Source: Bacillota bacterium
Lineage (GTDB): Bacteria; Bacillota; Clostridia; Christensenellales; Aristaeellaceae
NCBI GenBank assembly: GCA_023413135.1
Contig: JAEZQK010000105.1
Location: 1 to 64,000, forward strand
Direction: 5' to 3'
DNA: 64,000 nucleotides
In this document: in pieces, positions 45,236 to 53,506 of the stretch
Layout of the letters: every line of letters starts with the position of its first letter
How positions within the stretch are numbered: position 1 is the first letter of the stretch
The notes under the pieces: generated by a model
Seen by the model: only the letters and a program-made list of their open reading frames with translations
What the model was told of the DNA's origin: nothing
The model's database searches: none
Position numbers and translations under genes: made by a program

Positions 45236-46960
45236 GTGGCGGCGTACTTTGATTTGACCGAACAAAGGATATTGGATTCCATCAGCCCTCAAAACATGGA
45301 TGAGGTGCTCCGCAGGTTTGACACCATCGACCGCCTCTCCGGCAGCCCCGGGGAGCTGGAAGCCATCCGGTTCATCACCGATAAACTCACTTCTTACGGC
45401 ATTTCCTTTGAAGAGCATGTGTTTTCTTCCTATTTGAGCAATCCCGTATCCGCAAGCCTTTTCGTGCTGGGGGAAAACCCCGTATCCGTTCCCGCCAAGA
45501 CGAGGGCCTTTTCCGCCAACTGTCCGGACGGGGTGGAGGGGGAGCTGGTCTACGCCCCGGCAAAGGGAGGCATACAATTCGACACGGCGGTGATCCCCTG
45601 GACCCGCGAGCAGGTGGAGGGGAAAATCATCGTCAGCGAGGGCGGTGGACCCCAGCACATGGACCGGGCCGCGGAGCTGGGGGCCTTGGGTCTCATCCAC
45701 GTGTGGCCATCGGGGGAAGATGTGATCCATGAAATGACGGCCTCCCCCGTTTGGGGCGTGCCCACACCGGAAACCGCAAGGCTGTTGCCTGCCATACCCG
45801 AAATTTCGGTAAAGAAATCCGATGGGGAAAAGCTGATCGAAATGGCGAAGAATGGGCATATCCGGGTGAAAATGACCGCCGTTCTGGAAGCCGGCGTAAA
45901 AACACTGCACCTTCCCGTAGCCACCGTTGCCGGCAAATCAGACGATTATGTCCTGCTGGCCGGGCACATCGATTCCTGGTACGTGGGTGTTACCGACAAC
46001 GCCGTGGGCAATGCCCTTTGCCTGGAATTGGCCCGGGTATTCAAGGAGCATCAAAACGAGCTGAACCGTTCTATTAAAATAGCCTGGTGGCCGGGGCACT
46101 CCAACGGCCGCTACGCCGGGTCCACCTGGTACTGCGACAACGCGTACGAAGACCTGCGCAAGCATTGCGTGGCCTATATCAACGCCGACTCCCCCGGAAG
46201 CAAGTTTGGCGTGATCCCCCTGGTGCGCAGCACCCTGATCGAGAAGGACGGCTATTTCCAGCAAGCTGTCAGGGATGTATCCGGAACCGAGCCCCAATGG
46301 GATTTTCCCATCCGGGCGGGGGACAACTCCATGTGGGGGGCCTTTATCCCCTTCCACCTGATGCTAAGGGACAAGCCGGACAAGGACCACAACCAGGCCC
46401 ATGTGGGCGGCTCCGGCGGCGGCTGGTGGTGGCACTCCGAGGATGATACCTATGACAAGGCGGATTTGGAACTGCTCACAAGGGACGCAAGGATCTTTGC
46501 CGCTTTTGCTTACCGCATTATGGCCCCTCAAGTGCTTCCCGTGGATTTTGAAGCTTTGGCCGCCCGCATGGAAGGGATTTTGAAGGGTTACGCCGAAAAA
46601 GGGAATCCAGCATTTGACATGGGAAAAGCCTTGCAAAAGGTGGCGGCGTTCAGGGATTTGGCCAGGTCCGCCGCCGCCCGTAAGCCATGTAATCCGGCAG
46701 CGCTGAATTGTTTGTACAAAAACGCCGGCGGGCGGCTCATGGCCCTTATGTACACCACCGTCAGCCCCTATGAGCAGGACGTGGCCTATGATTTGAAGCC
46801 CTTCCATGGCTTTTACCGGGTATCCGGTTTGACGCCCGGCAATACGCCGGCGGACATGCTGCTGTTTCACGAAACGGCCTTCCGCAGGCAGTACAACCGC
46901 TTCCTGACCGAAATGGACGAGGTCATCGGCCAGATGGAAGCTTATCTTAAGACGGTATAA
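45236..46960 (+). CDS. M28-family-like peptidase with PA-type insert
   Basis: A 574-residue cytoplasmic protein with an aminopeptidase-like fold. A PA-like domain (about 90-190) carries DGVEGELVYAP and GKIIVSEGGGPQHM. The catalytic core shows LAGHIDSWYVGVTDNAVGN (metal His and Asp), YINADSPGS (metal Asp) and WWWHSEDDTYDKAD (metal His). Where ordinary M28 enzymes have the catalytic Glu-Glu pair, this protein reads WWPGHSNGRYAGS, so a His-Ser pair replaces it. The family call is sound but peptidase activity is not assured. GTG start 21 nt after the third dipeptidase. Confidence 0.72.
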   Translation: MAAYFDLTEQRILDSISPQNMDEVLRRFDTIDRLSGSPGELEAIRFITDKLTSYGISFEEHVFSSYLSNPVSASLFVLGENPVSVPAKTRAFSANCPDGVEGELVYAPAKGGIQFDTAVIPWTREQVEGKIIVSEGGGPQHMDRAAELGALGLIHVWPSGEDVIHEMTASPVWGVPTPETARLLPAIPEISVKKSDGEKLIEMAKNGHIRVKMTAVLEAGVKTLHLPVATVAGKSDDYVLLAGHIDSWYVGVTDNAVGNALCLELARVFKEHQNELNRSIKIAWWPGHSNGRYAGSTWYCDNAYEDLRKHCVAYINADSPGSKFGVIPLVRSTLIEKDGYFQQAVRDVSGTEPQWDFPIRAGDNSMWGAFIPFHLMLRDKPDKDHNQAHVGGSGGGWWWHSEDDTYDKADLELLTRDARIFAAFAYRIMAPQVLPVDFEALAARMEGILKGYAEKGNPAFDMGKALQKVAAFRDLARSAAARKPCNPAALNCLYKNAGGRLMALMYTTVSPYEQDVAYDLKPFHGFYRVSGLTPGNTPADMLLFHETAFRRQYNRFLTEMDEVIGQMEAYLKTV

Positions 46961-47012
46961 CCAGAAAAGTACGGGGCAAGAACGCCTTGCCCGGGAAAGC
47001 AGTGAGCCCTAT

Positions 47013-48209
47013 ATGAGCGAAGCAAGCTACAAGCGGATAGAGGACAGGATTGACGAAATCTTTCCCGCGCTGTGTGCGTTGAGTTTGAATATCCACAGCC
47101 ACCCGGAGCAATCCTTTCAGGAGCATTATGCCTGCGGCGAGCTTACGGCATTTTTAAAAGGCCTCGGGTTTGAGGTCACGGGCAATTTGGGCGGGCTGGA
47201 TACCGCCTTCCTGGCGGAAAAGAAAGGCTGCGGCGAAGGCCCCGCCGTTGCCTTGACGGCAGAGTATGACGCCCTGCCCATCGGCCACGCCTGCGGCCAT
47301 AACCTGATCGCAGCGGCATCGGCCGGTGCCGCCGCGGGCCTTATCCATCTGATGGGGGAGATTCCAGGCACACTGAAAGTCATCGGCACCCCGGCAGAGG
47401 AAGGGGGCGGCGGCAAGGTCATCCTCTGCGATAAGGGCATTTTCCGGGATGTGGACTTTGCCATGCAGGTGCATCCCCACAAAATGAATATGATCAAGTG
47501 CGGCAGCCTGGCGGTAAGGACCATTGACGTGGCCTTTTACGGGCGCATGGCCCATTCCTCCCGTCCGGAGGAGGGCATCAATGCGCTAAGCTCCCTTTTG
47601 CATACCTTTTCGGCCATTGACGCCCAGCGGGCGCTTTTACCCAATAAAACCAATATCAGCGGCATCGTAGTAGAGGGCGGCAAGGCCAACAACGTGATCC
47701 CGGATTACGCCTCCGCCAGCTTTTGCGTGCGGGCCTCCACTGTCGGAGATATGCAGGCGGCCCAAAAGGCGGTTGAACGTGCGGTGGAGTCTTCGAACTG
47801 CCTCTTTGGCACCACCGGCAAGATCACTTACGGCATCCTGTATGCCGAGCGCTATCCCAACGGCCCCATGGATGAAACGTACAAGGCCCATATGGAATCC
47901 TTTGGCGAGCAGGTCATCTATCCGCCGGCCAATATGAAGCTGGCCTCCTCCGACGTAGGCAATGTGAGCTTGGAAGTGCCCATGATCCAGCCCTATCTGT
48001 GCATCGGGGGCGCCGATGTGCACACCATGGATTTTGAACGGGCCGCCGCGACCCCCTTTGCCCAGGAGCAGATGAAAAAAGCCGCTAAGGCTTTGGCCCG
48101 CACGGCGTATGACCTGTTTGTGTCGGAGGAATTAAGGCAAAGGGCGCGCGAGGATTTTCAGGAGAATGTGCCCGGATATACCAGGGCTGAGCTGGGATAC
48201 GGGGAATGA
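47013..48209 (+). CDS. M20-family amidohydrolase/aminoacylase
   Basis: A 398-residue metal-dependent amidohydrolase of the M20D group (AbgB, aminoacylase and related). EYDALPIGHACGHNLIAAAS (about 85-104), GTPAEEGGGGKVIL, MQVHPHK and the dimer-domain VEGGKANNVIPDYA are diagnostic. Such enzymes cleave N-acyl amino acids or aminoacyl dipeptides. No signal peptide. It closes the enzyme series of the island and is followed 28 nt later by the GntR regulator. Confidence 0.88.
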   Translation: MSEASYKRIEDRIDEIFPALCALSLNIHSHPEQSFQEHYACGELTAFLKGLGFEVTGNLGGLDTAFLAEKKGCGEGPAVALTAEYDALPIGHACGHNLIAAASAGAAAGLIHLMGEIPGTLKVIGTPAEEGGGGKVILCDKGIFRDVDFAMQVHPHKMNMIKCGSLAVRTIDVAFYGRMAHSSRPEEGINALSSLLHTFSAIDAQRALLPNKTNISGIVVEGGKANNVIPDYASASFCVRASTVGDMQAAQKAVERAVESSNCLFGTTGKITYGILYAERYPNGPMDETYKAHMESFGEQVIYPPANMKLASSDVGNVSLEVPMIQPYLCIGGADVHTMDFERAAATPFAQEQMKKAAKALARTAYDLFVSEELRQRAREDFQENVPGYTRAELGYGE

Positions 48210-48237
48210 GAGCCATCATGCGCTGAAAGGGATTTGT

Positions 48238-49284
48238 ATGAAGCTGAACATAGACAAGAATGACAGGACACCTATCCACCGCCAGATCATCGACCAGGTA
48301 TGCTTCATGATCGACAGCGGGGCATTGCGGGGCGGCGACAAGCTGCCCACCGAGCGGGCGCTGAGCGAGCGGTACGGCGTATCCCGCGGCACGGTGAACA
48401 CGGCCTACCTGGAGCTTTCTCGCATGGGCAAGATCCTTACCATTCAGGGCAGCGGCACGTATGTCACCAAGGTCCACACCGATGTGGAGCAGGGTTATAT
48501 CCGCAGCCAGATCGATGTGCTGCTTCATGATGCCGCTTCAGTCGGCATATCCGACGGCAAGGTGCTGGATCTTTTGGACCAGGAGATCCGCCGCCGCAGG
48601 CGTGGCTTCACCCAGGTGCACGCGGCCTGGATCGGCTGCTGCGTGGAGGTGCTGCGCATGACGGAGCATACGCTTTCCAGCGTGCCCCTGGTGCATATTA
48701 CAAGCTTCCATATTGACGAGGTGCTCAAAAACCCCAAGCTGCTGGATGATGATTTTGATTTGATCGTTACCACCGAGTATCCCTATGACGCCCTTTTGCA
48801 CGCCGTGCCTATGCAGGCGGACAAGATCGTACGGGTTACTTTGAGCATTGATGAAGAATCGGCCTTTGCCCTGGCCTCCATCGTCAAGGGCCGGCAGGCG
48901 CTGATGTACGGCGTGGAGCAGTTGTTTGTGGACACGGTGCGCCAGAAGCTGGACCTGTCCTCCAATCTCAACAACTGCCTGTATTTTGCCAAGAATGCCC
49001 CCGGCGTGCTAAAGGCCCTGGAGGGAAGCGAAGTGCTGATCCTGCCGGAAAAGGGCCTGCTGTACGACCAGGAGGAGCTTTTGCAGGCCGCCAGGGACTT
49101 TGTCCAGAAGGGCAAGGAAGTACTGTACATCTCATACCATGTGGACCGGGGCAGCGTGATCCATTTTGAATCAGTTGTCAAACAATGCTGGATTGAAAAA
49201 TGCCGTACCGGCATTACGAATTTGGCAGAAATACCGGAATATCACAAGGGTGATCAAAAGAAGCACCACGAGAACAGGTTTTGA
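48238..49284 (+). CDS. GntR-family regulator with non-standard C-terminal domain
   Basis: A 348-residue transcription factor. The N-terminal winged helix (about 1-72) is canonical: PIHRQIIDQVCFMIDSGALR, GDKLPTERALSERYGVSRGT and GKILTIQGSGTYV. The C-terminal part (about 90-330) is not an FCD, UTRA or aminotransferase domain that I can recognise; VPLVHITSFHIDEVL, FDLIVTTEYPYDALL and GSEVLILPEKGLLYDQEELL suggest an alpha/beta ligand-binding fold like that of periplasmic-binding-type sensors. It probably controls the D-peptide island. ATG at 48238 follows AAAGGG. Confidence 0.82.
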   Translation: MKLNIDKNDRTPIHRQIIDQVCFMIDSGALRGGDKLPTERALSERYGVSRGTVNTAYLELSRMGKILTIQGSGTYVTKVHTDVEQGYIRSQIDVLLHDAASVGISDGKVLDLLDQEIRRRRRGFTQVHAAWIGCCVEVLRMTEHTLSSVPLVHITSFHIDEVLKNPKLLDDDFDLIVTTEYPYDALLHAVPMQADKIVRVTLSIDEESAFALASIVKGRQALMYGVEQLFVDTVRQKLDLSSNLNNCLYFAKNAPGVLKALEGSEVLILPEKGLLYDQEELLQAARDFVQKGKEVLYISYHVDRGSVIHFESVVKQCWIEKCRTGITNLAEIPEYHKGDQKKHHENRF

Positions 49285-49302
49285 GGATTCTTTGCGGTTG
49301 GT

Positions 49303-49908
49303 TCATTCCACCCTTTTCAAAAACAGCCGGATGTCCTTTTCCTCGGCATCCCTGTCATAACCCAGCCTTCCAAGCCTGTCGCACAGGCCAAGGAGGGCGA
49401 TTTCTTTTTGTTCCCCAAAGGTTTTCATTCCAGGAATATCCGAAAACGGCAGGCCTTTTACCACATACAGGATCTGCATGTGGTAAAGGATCAGGGAATA
49501 CACCCGGTCTATGAAAGGCTCATCCTCCGAGAAAAGGGAAAGAAATTCCCTTGCCAGTTTGGCGCCCACCTTGTCATGATCATAGGAGGTGATTTTGCCT
49601 TTTCTTTTTCTGGTGGTGGCCGGTTTTCCTATATCGTGAAGCAAAGCGGCCCACATAAAGGCCCTTGCGTCTTTGCTTTGATCCCTTCGTATGGCGGCCT
49701 GATCCACCACCAGCATGGTATGGTTCCACACGTTGCCTTCCGGATGGTAGACGGGGGATTGATCCGCGCCTTTCAGATCCAGCAAAAGGCGGAAGGGGGG
49801 ATCCTTAAAATCCGGCCGGCCGGCAAGGCTGTTCAGATAATCGGACGGCTTTTCATCCGCAAGCAGATGGGATTCTATGGCTTCAAACAATTCCTGCATT
49901 GCATGCAT
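49303..49908 (-). CDS. HD-domain hydrolase (tRNA nucleotidyltransferase-like)
   Basis: A 201-residue soluble protein with a metal-dependent phosphohydrolase HD domain. The conserved metal residues appear as HPEGNVWNHTMLVVD, LLHDIGKPATT and YDHDKVGAKLAREFL, as in the HD part of CCA-adding enzymes, but no nucleotidyltransferase domain is present. Substrate unknown. It converges with the GntR gene, leaving an 18-nt gap. Confidence 0.82.
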   Translation of the reverse strand: MHAMQELFEAIESHLLADEKPSDYLNSLAGRPDFKDPPFRLLLDLKGADQSPVYHPEGNVWNHTMLVVDQAAIRRDQSKDARAFMWAALLHDIGKPATTRKRKGKITSYDHDKVGAKLAREFLSLFSEDEPFIDRVYSLILYHMQILYVVKGLPFSDIPGMKTFGEQKEIALLGLCDRLGRLGYDRDAEEKDIRLFLKRVE

Positions 49909-50017
49909 GACGGAAGTATGTATCCGGAACGGGGGAGTCCAAATACATGGCTCCTCTCTTTTTTATTGGGTATGGTCTATTTTTGTCTTTGGATATTGAT
50001 TTTATGAATAACGAAAT

Positions 50018-51442
50018 TCATTCTTCGATCCATTCAATGCCGGCAAGCTTTGTTAACATTACGCTGTCCCCCGCAAACCGGACCTGGATCTGTGCATCCG
50101 GGGGAAGATCAGGCAACAGCAGGGAAAACGCGCCATCTTGATGTGCGCCCGGTATGCCGGGCATGCCGGCGTATTTGGCTTCCCATACGGGGAAGGCGCG
50201 GTAGTATGCGCTGCCCTCCGCAGCCGTGATGGAAACGGAGCATTCCGTCATCCGGTCCACCGAACCTAAAGAATAGCCCCATACCCGGACCCCGTCGCTA
50301 GTGGAAACGGCGTATGCATGAAGCGCCGCTGAGCCGCCCGTATTCTCCCACGGACTGCAGGGCCTTGCCATCATCACCGGCGCGCCGGACAAAAGCTCCG
50401 GAAGCCGCCGCTCCACGATTTCCAGTACCACCGCGTCGGTATTCTTCACATTAAGCAGGGGCAGGGGCATCTGCCGCTTATATTGTACGTTTGAAAAAGC
50501 GTTGGAAAGATAGTGGATCAGCGCATTGCTGAACGAATCCCGAAGCACCAAAAGGTTCAAAGCGGTTTTTCCGCCTGTGGTGGTGATATTAAGGTCTTCC
50601 AAGGAACGCATCCGGCCCTTGACGGTGTAGGCAGGCTCCGCATCGCCGTAATACCACTGGTCCTCCTTGGGCGTGTTGGCCGGATAGATCATCTGGCTGA
50701 GGTCTCCGGTCCAATCGCGGAGTACCGATCCCGGATCAGATAGATCAGGCAAAGCAACGCTTGTTTCCGTAACCTCCGCAAGGGTAGAAAGCATCGCATG
50801 CGCTGCCAGCCGCGCGCCGGAATTGTTCCAGTGGGTGTCTGTCTTGTGGTACAGCAAACGCTCCTGCCGGGCCCGGTTTTTTAAAAGTGTTGTCAGGTCC
50901 ACATAGTGCGTGGCCTCCATGGCCTGCAGCCGCTGGGCATTGCCCGGCCCGTTGCGCCTGGGATAGTTTGATGGCATATAATCGGGGTATACCGTGCTTT
51001 TGTTGGGCGCGATCGCCACGATGAAGGGGATACCTTCCTGCGCAAGACTGTCATCCAGCTCGCGCATCACCGTGTTCAGCCTGTACAACTGGTTTTCGGT
51101 AAAGGCGCTTTCGCCTGTAAAATCGGGTACCGTCTCCTGAAAATACAGCCAGCCATCTGACCCGATGATCACCTGCTTGTCCGAGGCGGTTTGTATGCCC
51201 GCCAGCGCCCGGCTCCGAAGAGTTACCAGCTCGTCGCGCCATGCGGCATGGTCTTTGAGCCAATCCTCAAAAGCCTTTGGAAAAGACAGGTTCAGCTTGT
51301 TATTGATAATCAGTTGGGGGAATTCCGCCAGCACCCGTTTTTGTTTTGATCCGTCGCTTGCATAAAAGGGCATGCCGAGTGCGCAGGCTGCGCTGATCAC
51401 AAGGAAAAGGACACAATAGGTGATTTTCAAAAGACGCCGCAT
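50018..51442 (-). CDS. AlgX/AlgJ-like (DHHW) polysaccharide O-acetylation protein
   Basis: A 474-residue extracytoplasmic protein with an N-terminal signal anchor (about 5-22). SDGWLYF, PFIVAIAPNKSTVYPDYMP and YHKTDTHWNNSGARLAAHAM (with the catalytic DxHW-type Asp/His) mark the AlgX/AlgJ SGNH-like family, which transfers acetyl groups to exported polymers. It lies 12 nt after an MBOAT gene, as in many acetylation modules of Gram-positive bacteria. The polymer acetylated is unknown, but the operon also carries an L,D-transpeptidase. Confidence 0.88.
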   Translation of the reverse strand: MRRLLKITYCVLFLVISAACALGMPFYASDGSKQKRVLAEFPQLIINNKLNLSFPKAFEDWLKDHAAWRDELVTLRSRALAGIQTASDKQVIIGSDGWLYFQETVPDFTGESAFTENQLYRLNTVMRELDDSLAQEGIPFIVAIAPNKSTVYPDYMPSNYPRRNGPGNAQRLQAMEATHYVDLTTLLKNRARQERLLYHKTDTHWNNSGARLAAHAMLSTLAEVTETSVALPDLSDPGSVLRDWTGDLSQMIYPANTPKEDQWYYGDAEPAYTVKGRMRSLEDLNITTTGGKTALNLLVLRDSFSNALIHYLSNAFSNVQYKRQMPLPLLNVKNTDAVVLEIVERRLPELLSGAPVMMARPCSPWENTGGSAALHAYAVSTSDGVRVWGYSLGSVDRMTECSVSITAAEGSAYYRAFPVWEAKYAGMPGIPGAHQDGAFSLLLPDLPPDAQIQVRFAGDSVMLTKLAGIEWIEE

Positions 51443-51454
51443 GGTGCGCTCCTC

Positions 51455-52867
51455 CTAAAACCGGAAATAAATAAACGGGTTGTGGGATGAAGCGGTGAGG
51501 GAAGCAATGCACACTAAAAGCAGTGCCAATGTCGCGGCATAAGCGGCCCCGCCGGCGGCGGCGCCGATATAAGGACGCCGGGAGAGGTGTTCTTCCGCCT
51601 TTTTGAGGAAGGGTGTGGAGCCAATCACCGCTGCAGCAAATACGATCAGGGCATGCGGCGTCAGAAGCTTTGCCAGCAGGGTTTGCTGGGCAACCGTAAC
51701 ATGCCAGCCAACAAACATGCTCTTTAATACATCCAGCGCCTGGGCAAAGGACCCGGCACGGAAGAACACAAACAGAAGAACCGTAGCCATCAACACATAC
51801 AGGTGGCCCAGCCACTTGAAGCGCGCCTTCCATTTATCCACCGGCAAAATCCCGTATGTCTCCAAAAGGAGCAGGAGCCCGTGCCCCAGGCCCCAGACGA
51901 CAAACGTCCATTGCGCGCCGTGCCACAGGCCTGTGAGGAAAAACACCAGCAGCCGGTTAAGGCCCGTGCGCCATTTGCCTTTGCGGTTGCCGCCCAGGGG
52001 GATGTATACATATTCCCGAAACCAGGTGGACAGGCTGATGTGCCACCTTTGCCAGAAGACGCGGATGGAAGAAGATGTATAGGGGTACCGGAAATTTTCC
52101 AGGAATGTGAAGCCCAGCATATGCCCCATGCCGATGGCCATGTCGGAATAGCCGGAAAAGTCAAAATAAATCTGCGCCGCGTAAGCTACAGCGCCCATCC
52201 AGGCCAGGGAAGCATTTAGCCCCCCCAGCGGCACGGCGTACACCTCATCTGCGATCACGGCCAGAACGTTGGCTATCAGAAGCTTTTTGGAAAGGCCTAC
52301 GATAAACCTACGGATTCCTTTTGCCGCGCCGTTAAGATTCACTTTGCGATGGTCCAGGGAAGCTTCGATATCATGGTAATTAACGATGGGCCCGGCGATG
52401 AGCTGCGGAAACAGGGAGATGTAGAGCAGCAGCTTCACAAAGCTTCTTTGAGGCGGGTTGACGCCCCTGTATACATCGATGGAATAGCTCATGGCCTGGA
52501 AGGTGAAAAACGAAATCCCGATAGGCAGCGCTATGCCGGTAAGCGGGATGCTGGTCTTAAGCACAGCGTTGACGGTTGTGATGAGAAAGTCGGCATACTT
52601 ATAAAGGCACAATATGCCTATGTTTAATACCACGGTGACGATCAGCAGCGCCTTGCGCTTTTTGACTTTATGAAAGGTGCGGGACAGGAGATAATTGATC
52701 AGCGCACAGGCGATCATCAGCAGCACATAGACTGGCTCGCCCCAGGCGTATGCCACAAGGCTTACCAGCAGCAAAAAGTAGTTGCTGAGGCGGCTGGGCA
52801 GCCACAGGTTGACAAGGAAGACTACCGGCAGGAAGATAAAGACAAACAGAATCGAACTGAAAACCAC
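51455..52867 (-). CDS. MBOAT O-acyltransferase (AlgI/DltB-like)
   Basis: A 470-residue polytopic membrane protein that moves acyl groups across the membrane for the AlgX-like partner. FSSILFVFIFLPVVFLVNLW is the standard N-terminus, FPQLIAGPIVNYHDI, YFDFSGYSDMAIGMG and FWQRWHISLSTWFREYVYIP the core motifs, and TGLWHGAQWTFVVWGLGHG holds the conserved His. GTG at 52867 gives the family-typical start; TTG at 52876 also reads in frame but lies only 3 bases from the GGAGG. Confidence 0.9.
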   Translation of the reverse strand: MVFSSILFVFIFLPVVFLVNLWLPSRLSNYFLLLVSLVAYAWGEPVYVLLMIACALINYLLSRTFHKVKKRKALLIVTVVLNIGILCLYKYADFLITTVNAVLKTSIPLTGIALPIGISFFTFQAMSYSIDVYRGVNPPQRSFVKLLLYISLFPQLIAGPIVNYHDIEASLDHRKVNLNGAAKGIRRFIVGLSKKLLIANVLAVIADEVYAVPLGGLNASLAWMGAVAYAAQIYFDFSGYSDMAIGMGHMLGFTFLENFRYPYTSSSIRVFWQRWHISLSTWFREYVYIPLGGNRKGKWRTGLNRLLVFFLTGLWHGAQWTFVVWGLGHGLLLLLETYGILPVDKWKARFKWLGHLYVLMATVLLFVFFRAGSFAQALDVLKSMFVGWHVTVAQQTLLAKLLTPHALIVFAAAVIGSTPFLKKAEEHLSRRPYIGAAAGGAAYAATLALLLVCIASLTASSHNPFIYFRF

Positions 52868-52905
52868 GGTGCCCAACCACCTCCGCCTGCATTATTCAAA
52901 CCGCC

Positions 52906-53472
52906 TCAAGGTGCTGCCGGGTGCGTTACGTTGGTGGGGTAGTAGATATCGATGCTGACAATGATATCATCCGCGACTTCAAACATGATGCAGGGGCTGA
53001 CGTAGTCGCCCTCGATTCCGGATATGGAATAGGTGAGGATGGTCTCTCCCTCCCAGTAGCAGCGGCCGCCGTAAGCGGTTTTCAGCATTTCCAGCGTATC
53101 GCCAACACGGATGCCGCGGGAGGTGGCATAGGTGCTGTCTGTCATTTGAAGCTCAAACCAGATATCCTGCTCACCCACAGGGTTTGTAAAAACAGACAGG
53201 CCCGTATAGGCGAATTCCTTGTCTTCGCCTACGAATACGCAACTGGGCGCCGCGTTCAATTCAAGGGGCTCGCCCAGGACTTCATGAAGCACTTGGAAGT
53301 CGCTCAAAATGGGATACCATGTATCGTTCAGGAACAGCCCCATGTCCTTCTCTATGGACATGATTTCGCCGGGCTCCGGCGGGATAAAGGCCGCAGGCTC
53401 TTGTGCCAAAGCATTTCCGGCGGCCGCAAGCAACATCAAAACGGCCAGCAGCAGAAGGGTATATTTTTTCAT
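52906..53472 (-). CDS. Secreted protein of unknown function, 188 residues
   Basis: I do not recognise the family. A clear signal peptide (about 1-22, ending GNALAQ) precedes a soluble domain with alternating strands and loops, including YGGRCYWEGETILTYSISGI and VADDIIVSIDIYYPTN. A Cys pair (in PSCVF and GRCYW) could form a disulfide. ATG at 53472 follows AAAGGAA; longer in-frame readings run through the adjacent repeat-rich region and are rejected. The gene sits 34 nt after the L,D-transpeptidase gene and 38 nt before the MBOAT gene, so it shares their operon. Confidence 0.7.
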   Translation of the reverse strand: MKKYTLLLLAVLMLLAAAGNALAQEPAAFIPPEPGEIMSIEKDMGLFLNDTWYPILSDFQVLHEVLGEPLELNAAPSCVFVGEDKEFAYTGLSVFTNPVGEQDIWFELQMTDSTYATSRGIRVGDTLEMLKTAYGGRCYWEGETILTYSISGIEGDYVSPCIMFEVADDIIVSIDIYYPTNVTHPAAP

Positions 53473-53506
53473 ATGCATCATTCCTTTGCTATCTTGAGCA
53501 TAGTCT

